Shown one piece after another: positions 1-9,871 of a stretch of DNA of 9,871 nt. The stretch is taken from NCBI GenBank assembly GCA_028710845.1, contig JAQTTI010000036.1:1-9871 (forward strand), written 5' to 3'. The notes under the pieces are model-generated. The model saw only the letters and a list, made by a program, of their open reading frames with translations. It was not told where the DNA came from and made no database searches. This DNA comes from Candidatus Omnitrophota bacterium (GTDB lineage Bacteria > Omnitrophota > Gorgyraeia > Gygaellales > Profunditerraquicolaceae). Both the position numbers and the translations under genes were made by a program. Positions within the stretch are counted from its first letter, which is position 1. Every line of letters starts with the position of its first letter.

Positions 1-4
1 TTAT

Positions 5-10
5 AGGAGG
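5..10 (+). promoter_or_regulatory. Ribosome binding site of the P-II gene
   Basis: A perfect AGGAGG lies five bases before the ATG at 16. It fixes the start of the P-II gene and predicts efficient translation. No promoter can be assessed because the window begins just upstream. Confidence 0.85.
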
Positions 11-15
11 ATAAT

Positions 16-357
16 ATGAAACTAGTTATTGCGATTATTCAGCCTCACAAGCTCGAAGAAGTAAAAGATCAACTTTATAGGGCGGAAGTTAATTTGATCA
101 CGGTTAGCGAAGTCCTCGGACATGGACGGCAAAAAGGGGTCACCGAGGTTTATCGCGGGCACAAAGAAACAGGAAACCTGCTTAGAAAAATCCGCCTGGA
201 AATTGCCGTCAATGATAATTATCTTGAGCCTACCATTAAGGCGATCACCAAAGGTGCAAAAACAGGGGAAACCGGAGACGGCAAGATCTTTGTGCTTGAT
301 TTAAAGGAGTGTGTGCGTATCCGCACTGAAGAGCGGGGAAGTTTAGCAATAGGTTGA
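16..357 (+). CDS. P-II family nitrogen regulatory protein (GlnB/GlnK type)
   Basis: This 113-aa protein is a full-length P-II signal transducer, a cytosolic trimer that senses ATP/ADP and 2-oxoglutarate and controls nitrogen proteins through its T-loop. The start of the T-loop is conserved (GRQKG at 37-41, TEVYRG at 43-48). The B-loop TGETGDGK is at 83-90, and R101 and R103 of the C-loop are present. Q39, K58 and G87, associated with 2-oxoglutarate and Mg-ATP binding in the family, are also present. It aligns without gaps to E. coli GlnB over the T-loop, and position 51, the uridylylated tyrosine there, is Glu. Position 49, the phosphorylated serine of cyanobacteria, is His. Y46 remains but is not the usual modification site. 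Binding of ligands should therefore be intact while classical covalent modification is not expected. GlnB and GlnK cannot be separated from sequence; an amt neighbour upstream would favour GlnK but lies outside the window. The neighbouring GS and GOGAT genes support a nitrogen-control role. Confidence 0.96.
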   Translation: MKLVIAIIQPHKLEEVKDQLYRAEVNLITVSEVLGHGRQKGVTEVYRGHKETGNLLRKIRLEIAVNDNYLEPTIKAITKGAKTGETGDGKIFVLDLKECVRIRTEERGSLAIG

Positions 358-403
358 AAATAGGTTACCAAAGCCCCATATTTATTACTTGTATTAAAAG
401 AAC

Positions 404-440
404 AGGGGCGCTCTGATTATAAGAATGCCCTTTTTATTTT
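404..440 (+). terminator. Probable intrinsic terminator after the P-II gene
   Basis: Bases 404-409 (AGGGGC) can pair with 427-432 (GCCCTT), giving a six-pair stem with one G-U and a 17-nt loop. A T-rich run follows immediately (TTTTTATTTT at 431-440). It lies 47 bases after the P-II stop and before a candidate glnN promoter, so it probably ends the P-II transcript. The loop is large and the stem modest, so strength is uncertain. The GGGGC at 405-409 can instead pair with GCCCC at 373-377. Confidence 0.55.
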
Positions 441-450
441 TCTTAGGTTA

Positions 451-459
451 TGGTAAAAT
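451..459 (+). promoter_or_regulatory. Candidate extended -10 promoter for glnN
   Basis: TGGTAAAAT matches the extended -10 form TGnTATAAT with one mismatch in the hexamer. The hexamer is at 454-459. At 17-bp spacing the -35 position is TTTTTA (431-436), which is poor, but extended -10 promoters tolerate that. Transcription would start near 466, leaving a leader of about 67 nt. No sigma-54 -24/-12 element is visible here. This is inference from motif and position only. Confidence 0.4.
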
Positions 460-470
460 AAACAAACAAA

Positions 471-520
471 CTACAGTATGCCGCGCGATAGAAGGTATTA
501 CCGCGGGTGTACCCTTGTAG
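471..520 (+). promoter_or_regulatory. Foldable 5' leader of glnN
   Basis: Two nested complementary pairs lie just before the glnN ribosome binding site. CTACA (471-475) pairs with TGTAG (516-520), and CCGCG (481-485) pairs with CGCGG (502-506). A smaller alternative is GGG-TGTA-CCC at 505-514. Together they could form a closed leader structure ending three bases before the SD. I do not recognise a known riboswitch here, and the short stems could be chance. Confidence 0.3.
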
Positions 521-522
521 GC

Positions 523-528
523 AGGAGG
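523..528 (+). promoter_or_regulatory. Ribosome binding site of glnN
   Basis: A perfect AGGAGG ends four bases before the ATG at 533. The spacing is slightly short but the match supports this start. Confidence 0.8.
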
Positions 529-532
529 AAAA

Positions 533-2725
533 ATGAGTATAAGGCAAAAAGTTTTATTTAAGATTAAAAATGTAAAATTGGATAAAATAGAGCCTAAAAA
601 AGTTTCTACATATTTCGGCGAGAACACTTTCAACACGGATGTTATGCAGAAACTTATATCTAAAAACACTTTCGAAGCCTTTAAGACCTGGATATCCGAA
701 GGGAAAACCATATCTTTGGCCCAGGCTAACGAGATTGCCAACGCCATGAAAGAATGGGCAACTGCAAAAGGGGCAACCTATTATACGCACTGGTTCCAGC
801 CAATGACCGGTCTAACCGCCGAAAAACATGATAGTTTTATTTCTTTTAGCGGTAGCGGAAAAGTAATCGAGAAATTTTCCGGAAATAAATTAATCCAGGG
901 TGAACCTGATGCTTCAAGTTTTCCTTCAGGCGGAATCCGGGCCACTTTTGAAGCAAGAGGGTATACTGCCTGGGATCCTTCGAGCCCGGCATTTATCATC
1001 GAAAGTAAATTAGGTAAAACCCTGTGTATCCCGACCATATTTATTTCTTATCACGGGGAGGCTCTTGATAAGAAGCTTCCGCTTTTACGCTCGGATGAAT
1101 CACTGAATAAAGCCGCTGTAGGCTTGCTTAGAATTTTCGGGCATAGGGATGTAAAAAAGGTATTTTCAACCTGTGGGCCGGAACAGGAATATTTTTTAAT
1201 TGATAAAAATTATTATAATCTACGCCAGGATTTAATCATGGCCGGCCGTACCCTTGTAGGTGCGCCGAGCCCCAAGGGGCAGCAGTTAGAAGACCAGTAT
1301 TTCGGGACAATCAAGGAACGGGTGCTTAATTTCATGTTCGAAGTTGCCCAGGAAGCTTACCGTTTAGGTATTCCGGTAATGACTCGCCACAATGAAGTTG
1401 CTCCGCATCAATATGAATTTGCCCCGATTTTTGAAGAATCGAATATCGCCGCCGACCATAATCAGTTGCTTATGGAGCTAATGAAAAAGACTGCTTTACG
1501 CCATGACATGGTCTGTCTTTTGCATGAAAAACCTTTTGCCGGAATAAATGGCAGCGGTAAACATTTAAACTGGTCGCTGGCCGATGACAGGGGCAATAAC
1601 CTGCTTAATCCCGGCCAAACTCCGGAAGATAATTTACAATTCTTAGCGGTTCTATCCGCAGTTTTAAGGGCAGTCTATCTGCATGCCGATCTTTTGCGCG
1701 CTTCAGTTGCCTTGGCCGGTAATGAACACCGTCTTGGGGCAAATGAAGCTCCGCCGGCTATCATTAGCGTATTTCTGGGCGAACAGTTGACAGATATCCT
1801 GAACATGATCGAGAAAGGCGTCAAATCCAAGATTTCTAAAGCCGATATTATGGATTTAGGAATAGGCCGCCTGCCTAAATTCAATAAGGATTCTACCGAT
1901 AGGAACCGTACATCGCCTTTTGCTTTCACGGGTGAAAAATTTGAATTCCGTGCCGTAGGCTCTTCACAGAATATTTCAACTCCGATAGCGGTAATTAACA
2001 CGATTATTGCCGAAAGCCTGGATTATGTTTCCGAGCAGATTAAGAAGACTACCTCGACAGGCAAAGATTTTAATGCCAGCGTTTTGCTGGTAATTTCAAA
2101 AATTGTCAGAGAAACCAAAGATATCCGTTTCGAGGGGAATAATTATTCGGAAGAATGGAAAAAAGAGGCTAATAAAAGAGGTCTGCCTAATGTCGCCGCT
2201 ACCTATGAAGCGCTTGAGGCATTGACTAAGAAAGAAAATATCGATCTATTCGAAAGATACAAGGTATTCTCGAAAGAAGAGCTGGTAGCGCGTTACCATA
2301 TTTGGATACATATGTATAACCTCACCCTTGAGATCGAGGCCAATACCCTTAATGAAATGGTCAACGCTTCGATTGTTCCTGCCGGATACGAATATGAAAA
2401 ACTTTTGGCAGCTACTTTAGATGAATTGGTCAGGCTTAAAAAAAGCGCGAAGTTAAAGATAGAGGAGCCTGCTTTAAGGGATAAGAAAGAACATTTAAGC
2501 GAAGTGGTTTCTAAAATTTATTATGTCCGCAGGAATGCTTCAGAAATGGTCAAGCTGCTTGAAAAAGCTAGAAAAGTAAGCGACCATAAGCGGGCTGAAC
2601 TCTATTTTAAAGAGCTTAAGCCTTTAATGGATCATATCAGGAAACACGTGGATCAGCTTGAATGCGTAGTTTCAGATGATGCCTGGGATCTGCCCAAGTA
2701 CCGGGAGATGCTTTTTATTAAGTAG
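533..2725 (+). CDS. glnN: Glutamine synthetase, type III (GSIII)
   Basis: This 730-aa cytosolic enzyme condenses glutamate and ammonium to glutamine with ATP hydrolysis, the first step of GS-GOGAT assimilation. Its length fits GSIII, which is far longer than GSI or GSII. The GSIII N-terminal domain shows YFGENTF near residue 27, the THWFQPMTG and TAEKHDSF signatures at about 84-102, and FPSGGIRATFEARGYTAWDP at about 130-149. The catalytic core follows: GPEQEYF at 215-221 and NEVAPHQYE at 287-295 (metal and glutamate binding), the HEKPFAG and NGSGKH loop at 331-344, NEHRLGANEAPP at 397-408, DRNRTSPF at 456-463, and EFRAVGSS at 471-478. The last 200 or so residues are the helical GSIII C-terminal region. 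From memory the family usually has KHNNWS where this protein has KHLNWS (343-348); I regard that as a minor variant. GSIII lacks the adenylylation system known for GSI, so control is likely transcriptional or by protein partners. It sits between the P-II gene and the GOGAT operon. Confidence 0.97.
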   Translation: MSIRQKVLFKIKNVKLDKIEPKKVSTYFGENTFNTDVMQKLISKNTFEAFKTWISEGKTISLAQANEIANAMKEWATAKGATYYTHWFQPMTGLTAEKHDSFISFSGSGKVIEKFSGNKLIQGEPDASSFPSGGIRATFEARGYTAWDPSSPAFIIESKLGKTLCIPTIFISYHGEALDKKLPLLRSDESLNKAAVGLLRIFGHRDVKKVFSTCGPEQEYFLIDKNYYNLRQDLIMAGRTLVGAPSPKGQQLEDQYFGTIKERVLNFMFEVAQEAYRLGIPVMTRHNEVAPHQYEFAPIFEESNIAADHNQLLMELMKKTALRHDMVCLLHEKPFAGINGSGKHLNWSLADDRGNNLLNPGQTPEDNLQFLAVLSAVLRAVYLHADLLRASVALAGNEHRLGANEAPPAIISVFLGEQLTDILNMIEKGVKSKISKADIMDLGIGRLPKFNKDSTDRNRTSPFAFTGEKFEFRAVGSSQNISTPIAVINTIIAESLDYVSEQIKKTTSTGKDFNASVLLVISKIVRETKDIRFEGNNYSEEWKKEANKRGLPNVAATYEALEALTKKENIDLFERYKVFSKEELVARYHIWIHMYNLTLEIEANTLNEMVNASIVPAGYEYEKLLAATLDELVRLKKSAKLKIEEPALRDKKEHLSEVVSKIYYVRRNASEMVKLLEKARKVSDHKRAELYFKELKPLMDHIRKHVDQLECVVSDDAWDLPKYREMLFIK

Positions 2726-2834
2726 CTTAAAGACTTCGTGGTCGAAGGACTATGGTCGATGGACGATAAAAATTTCATTAATGAATGATTTTATCGACTA
2801 TCGTCTATAGACTATAGACTAAGAAGTTTTTAAG
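2726..2834. repeat. 46-bp imperfect inverted repeat made of degenerate 7-bp units
   Basis: The arms are 2726-2771 and 2789-2834. Compared by eye, 35 of 46 positions are Watson-Crick, five more would be G-U in the + strand RNA, and six mismatch, with no gaps. G2725 and C2835 add one further pair. The 17-nt loop contains a perfect palindrome, TTCATTAATGAA (2774-2785), so the pairing nearly continues to the centre. Both arms show a 7-base rhythm. The left arm reads GACTATG, GTCGATG, GACGATA. The right arm reads GACTATC, GTCTATA, GACTATA and then GACTAAG. The element begins immediately after the glnN stop and no T-tract follows, so it is not a standard intrinsic terminator. It may be a dispersed intergenic repeat or an mRNA 3'-end stabiliser. 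Confidence 0.85.
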
Positions 2835-2876
2835 CGAATAAATAAGGTTACCAGAAATATTATTTTTTTACTTGTA

Positions 2877-2904
2877 TATATAGACACATTGTAGTGCCTA
2901 TATA
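2877..2904. promoter_or_regulatory. Inverted repeat overlapping a TATAAT box, candidate operator
   Basis: The arms 2877-2887 (TATATAGACAC) and 2894-2904 (GTGCCTATATA) are complementary at 10 of 11 positions around the six-base spacer ATTGTA. The right arm overlaps the TATAAT at 2901-2906. A dyad of this size at a -10 box is typical of a dimeric repressor site. The Fis-type regulator encoded just downstream is a natural candidate, but nothing in the sequence proves binding. Confidence 0.45.
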
Positions 2905-2906
2905 AT
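2901..2906 (+). promoter_or_regulatory. Candidate -10 box of the regulator-gltBD operon
   Basis: This is an exact TATAAT. The -35 is unclear: TAGACA (2881-2886) is one base from TTGACA but only 14 bp away, and TTGTAT (2872-2877) is 23 bp away. Such poor spacing suggests an activated promoter or a different start. A start near 2913 would place the downstream stem-loop at the very 5' end of the transcript. Confidence 0.4.
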
Positions 2907-2916
2907 CGGAGAACGT

Positions 2917-2964
2917 AGACGTTCATTTTTGACAGGCTTTTGTCAGGAGTGAGCGTCTTTTTTT
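2917..2964 (+). terminator. Intrinsic terminator or attenuator upstream of the regulator gene
   Basis: AGACGTTC (2917-2924) pairs with GAGCGTCT (2951-2958) over eight positions, one of them G-U. Six further T's follow (2959-2964). Inside it a second hairpin pairs TGACA (2930-2934) with TGTCA (2941-2945). A competing hairpin, GAACG-TAGA-CGTTC (2911-2924), uses the same CGTTC and would prevent the terminator stem. It could end readthrough from glnN, or attenuate a transcript entering the gltBD operon 31 bases before its first gene. Confidence 0.6.
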
Positions 2965-2994
2965 AAATTTGGTTGCATAAAATATAGGCAATTT

Positions 2995-3374
2995 ATGATT
3001 ACTATATTGATCACTGATGATGAGGCTAAGGCAAAAGAGGCTTTAACTAAAATGTTAGAGCAGGAAGGATACGGATTATCTTTAAGCGAAAGTCAGAATG
3101 ATGTGATCCGTTTAGTCAAAAAAGACTGTATCAGGGATCTGGCATTTATTAAAGATAAGGTAGTAGGGCTTGAGAGTTCCTTGTTTGATGAGAAGAAAGG
3201 CATTTTGTACAAATCAGTCCTTGAGGCAGTTGAAAAACCATTGCTTGAACAGACATTGTACCGTTGTGAAGGCAACCAGTTAAAGGCCGCTCGCATCTTA
3301 GGGATTAATCGCAACACAATGCGCGCCAAAATCAAGAAATTAGGTATTGATTTATCCAATTGGAAGATAAAAAA

Positions 3375-3378
<4 letters not shown>
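2995..3378 (+). CDS. Small Fis-type HTH regulator with a partial receiver-like N-terminus
   Basis: This 127-aa protein ends in a Fis-family DNA-binding domain like that at the C-terminus of NtrC. The segment at about 71-90 resembles the NtrC linker helix (AVEKPLLEQTL at 78-88). GNQLKAARILGINRNTMRAK at 93-112 is the helix-turn-helix. The first 43 residues look like the start of a response-regulator receiver: ILITDDE at 4-10 with the acidic pair D8-D9, then a helix up to EGY at 24-26. The chain then passes through residues 44-70, which I cannot assign, to the Fis part. The phospho-acceptor aspartate region, the rest of the receiver and the entire sigma-54-activating AAA+ domain are absent. It should bind DNA as a dimer but cannot act as a classical enhancer-binding protein. 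The start ATG has only a weak TAGG six bases upstream. It overlaps gltB by four bases and probably controls this operon. A decayed NtrC is the alternative, but the frame is clean and intact. Confidence 0.85.
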
Positions 3379-7866
<4,488 letters not shown>

Positions 7867-7874
<8 letters not shown>

Positions 7875-9312
7875 TGCAAAAGGTTTTTTAAAATTAGCCA
7901 GGCAATCAAACCAATACCGGCCGGTTTGCGAGCGGATCAAGGATTTTAAAGAAGCTGCTAAAATTCCGCAGCCTGAGCAGTCGCAGGAACAGGCCTCACG
8001 GTGTATGGATTGTTCGACTCCTTTTTGTCATTCTGCCTGTCCGATAGGCAACTATATTCCTGAGTGGAACGATTTTATGTTCAGAAATAATTGGAAAGAA
8101 GCGGTGGAGCTTTTGGAAAGTACAAATAATTTTCCTGAAATTACAGGCAGGTTGTGCCCGGCGCTTTGTGAATTTGCCTGCGTTTTGGGTTTAAATGATG
8201 ATGCTGTTACGATAAGAGAGAATGAATTGGCAATAGCCGAGTTTGGTTTTAAGAGTGGGTTAATAAAGCCAAAAGTTATAATTAAGAGGACCGATAAGAA
8301 AATAGCGATTATCGGTTCAGGGCCGGCAGGCCTTTCTTGCGCGGCCCAACTTAACCGGGCAGGGCATAAAGTAATTGTTTTTGAAAAAGACAAATTGCCC
8401 GGAGGAATATTGCGATATGGCATACCCGATTTCAAGCTTGAGAAGAATATTGTCGACCGCAGGATAGAGATATTGAAAAAAGAGGGTATTGAGTTTAAGA
8501 CCGATACTAATGCAGGGATTGATTACCCGGCTAAAAAACTTCTAAAAGATTTTGATGCGGTTTGTCTGGCGGGCGGCTCCGGTGAACCTAGGGATATAAA
8601 AATAGAAGGCCGAGAAGCAGAAGGGATCCATTTTGCTATGGAATATCTGGTCCAGGCAAATAAGCTTGTTTCTAAAGAGCCATTAACCAAAGATAGAATA
8701 ATCGATGCTAAAGGTAAAAAAGTGGTAGTAATCGGCGGAGGGGATACCGGGGCAGATTGTGTAGGCACTGCCAATAGGCAGGGTGCGTCTTGTGTGACCC
8801 AGATCGAAGTTTTATCCCAACCTGCTAATTGCAGGACCGAGAACCAGCCCTGGCCTACATATCCGCTATTGTTAAAGACAACTTCCAGCCATGAAGAAGG
8901 AGCAGAGCGGTTATGGGCTATACTGACTAAACGTTTTATTCAAAAGCAAGGCCGGCTAACGGGTATTTCCTGTGTAAGGGTGCAATTCGAAAGTGTTAAA
9001 GGTAAGGCTTGCCCTGTAATGAAAGAGGTCCCCGGAAGTGAGTTTGAAATCGAGGCGGATCTGGCAATCATAGCTGTAGGTTTTTTACATCCTGAACATT
9101 CAAAACTTTTAAAAGATTTAGACGTAGAATTAGATGAGCGGGGAAACGTAAAAACCGATTCATTCTTTATGACTTCGGTTAAGAAGGTATTTTCGGCAGG
9201 AGATATGAGGCGTGGCCAGTCACTAGTGGTTTGGGCAATTTCCGAAGGCCGACGCGCCGCCTACAAAATAGATAAATATTTAATGGGTAAAAGCGATCTT
9301 ACGCTAATTTAA
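7867..9312 (+). CDS. gltD: Glutamate synthase (NADPH) small subunit
   Basis: This 481-aa flavoprotein oxidises NAD(P)H on FAD and passes electrons through iron-sulfur clusters to GltB. The N-terminal cysteine clusters are C46, C49, C54 and C58 (CMDC through CHSACP) and C97, C101 and C105 (LCPALCEFAC), which hold the 4Fe-4S clusters in the family. The FAD Rossmann motif GSGPAG is at 150-155, followed by the PGGILRYGIPDFKLEK segment near 178-193. The NADPH motif GGGDTG is at 290-295. The C-terminal FAD motif (SAGDMRRGQSLVVWAISEGR) is in the last 50 residues. The opening MGDAKGFLK is typical and supports this start, which lies inside the end of gltB in another frame with AAGGGG (7852-7857) as SD. 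The overlap suggests translational coupling and equal subunit supply. NADPH is inferred as cofactor; NADH cannot be excluded. Confidence 0.97.
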
Positions 9313-9313
9313 A

Positions 9314-9317
9314 GGAG
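9314..9317 (+). promoter_or_regulatory. Ribosome binding site of the last gene
   Basis: AAAGGAG, with its core GGAG at 9314-9317, directly follows the gltD stop and lies six bases before the ATG at 9324. This supports both the start and co-transcription with gltD. Confidence 0.75.
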
Positions 9318-9323
9318 CCAAAG

Positions 9324-9871
9324 ATGATATCGACAGGCATAAGTGGTTTGGATGAGATAATCACCGGTTTAAGGAGCGGGGACAATGTAGTCTGGCAGAT
9401 TGATGATATAAATGACTATATCGACCTGGTGAAGCCTTTTGTGCAAGCCGCGCTTAAAGATAAGAGAAAGGTCGTATACATAAGGTTTGCCCAGCATAAG
9501 GATCTGCTTAAGCCGTCGAAGGATATCAAGCGTTATGAATTAAATGCCCATGCGGGATTTGAGACCTTCACCACCAAGGTCAACAATATTATTACCCAGG
9601 AAGGTGAAGGTGCTTATTATGTGTTCGATTGTCTTTCGGACCTTCTTTTAGCCTGGGCTACCGACCTGATGATTGGGGACTTTTTCATGGTCACCTGCCC
9701 GTATCTTTTCGAACTTAAAACTATCACTTATTTTTCGATATTACGCAATCACCATTCTTTTAAATCAATAGCCCGTATAAGAGAAACAACCCAGCTGCTC
9801 CTGGATGTATATCATTGCGGGGGAAGTTCCTATATCCACCCTTTAAAGGTTTGGAACCGGTATTCACCGAC
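9324..9871 (+). CDS. KaiC/RecA-like protein, N-terminal part, cut by the window edge; probably a PEP/pyruvate-binding fusion
   Basis: An open frame of 182 codons runs without a stop to the right edge. The first residues (STGISGLDEIITGLRSGD at 3-20) are the opening of KaiC/RadA-like RecA-fold domains. Where such proteins carry the Walker A loop GxxxxGK[ST], this one has VVWQIDDINDYID, with no glycine-rich loop and no lysine. A Walker B-like strand, YYVFD at 98-102, is present. The stretch ending LLLDVY and then HPLKVWNRYSPT resembles, from memory, the N-terminal part of large proteins annotated as PEP/pyruvate-binding domain-containing (PEP synthase-like), whose PPDK N-terminal domain would lie beyond this window. 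That identity is an inference, and nucleotide binding by this domain is doubtful. The gene starts 11 nt after gltD and is probably in its operon. The stop is not visible. Confidence 0.8.
   Translation, partial: MISTGISGLDEIITGLRSGDNVVWQIDDINDYIDLVKPFVQAALKDKRKVVYIRFAQHKDLLKPSKDIKRYELNAHAGFETFTTKVNNIITQEGEGAYYVFDCLSDLLLAWATDLMIGDFFMVTCPYLFELKTITYFSILRNHHSFKSIARIRETTQLLLDVYHCGGSSYIHPLKVWNRYSP

Noticed and set aside
509..521. The 13-mer GTACCCTTGTAGG in the glnN leader recurs exactly at 1248-1260 inside glnN.
   Set aside because: About one 13-base direct repeat is expected by chance in 10 kb, and the second copy is ordinary coding sequence, so no link is claimed.
2917..2958. Resemblance of the CGTTCA-containing stem to the glutamine-binding glnA RNA motif.
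   Set aside because: Only the short CGTTCA after the first stem matches. The conserved GGAAGTAGG-like part that I recall for that motif is not present. A covariance-model scan would settle it.
2949..2966. A tiny GTG reading frame of five codons after AGGA, considered as a leader peptide.
   Set aside because: The AGGA has no usable spacing to the GTG, and the frame is just the terminator arm and T-tract.
2966..2980. TTGGTTGCATAA looked like the -12 half of a sigma-54 promoter ahead of the regulator gene.
   Set aside because: No GG lies at the required -24 position about ten bases upstream; that stretch is T-rich. No other sigma-54 site was seen in the two intergenic regions.
3360..3374. A TTG start for gltB 15 bases upstream of the chosen ATG.
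   Set aside because: TTG is the weaker codon, the GGAAG that serves as SD begins on its last base, and the ATG at 3375 gives the ATGA coupling and a usual propeptide length.

Overview
This is a nitrogen-assimilation cluster from an AT-leaning bacterial genome, with every gene on the + strand. In order it holds a P-II signalling protein, a type III glutamine synthetase (GlnN), a very small Fis-type regulator, both subunits of NAD(P)H-dependent glutamate synthase (GltB, GltD), and the start of a KaiC/RecA-like protein that runs off the right edge. The style of the last protein, the GSIII enzyme and the Fis-type HTH would suit an uncultivated lineage such as Candidatus Omnitrophota or a neighbour. 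That placement is recalled from family resemblance only, no marker gene is present, and I hold it at low-to-moderate confidence.

Layout. Positions 1-357 hold the P-II gene behind a strong Shine-Dalgarno (SD) site. Positions 358-532 hold a probable intrinsic terminator, an extended -10 promoter and a foldable leader ahead of glnN (533-2725). Positions 2726-2994 hold no gene but much structure: a 46-bp imperfect inverted repeat built of degenerate 7-bp units, a second inverted repeat overlapping a consensus TATAAT box, and a stem-loop with a T-tract. Positions 2995 to the right edge look like one operon: regulator, gltB (ATGA overlap), gltD (8-nt overlap with gltB), then the KaiC-like gene 11 nt after gltD.

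How the genes fit together. GlnN makes glutamine from glutamate, ammonium and ATP. GltB and GltD turn glutamine plus 2-oxoglutarate into two glutamates, completing the GS-GOGAT cycle. P-II senses 2-oxoglutarate and adenylate state. Its ligand-binding residues are present, but the T-loop tyrosine that is uridylylated in proteobacteria is a glutamate, so control here is probably by ligand binding alone. The 127-aa regulator looks like an NtrC-type protein reduced to the first part of a receiver joined to the C-terminal Fis HTH, with no AAA+ domain. It is the obvious candidate for local control of gltBD.

The enzymes are ordinary members of known families. The points worth a second look are the regulatory ones: the unmodifiable P-II, the collapsed NtrC-like protein, the structured intergenic region before it, and the KaiC-like domain without a P-loop co-transcribed with glutamate synthase.
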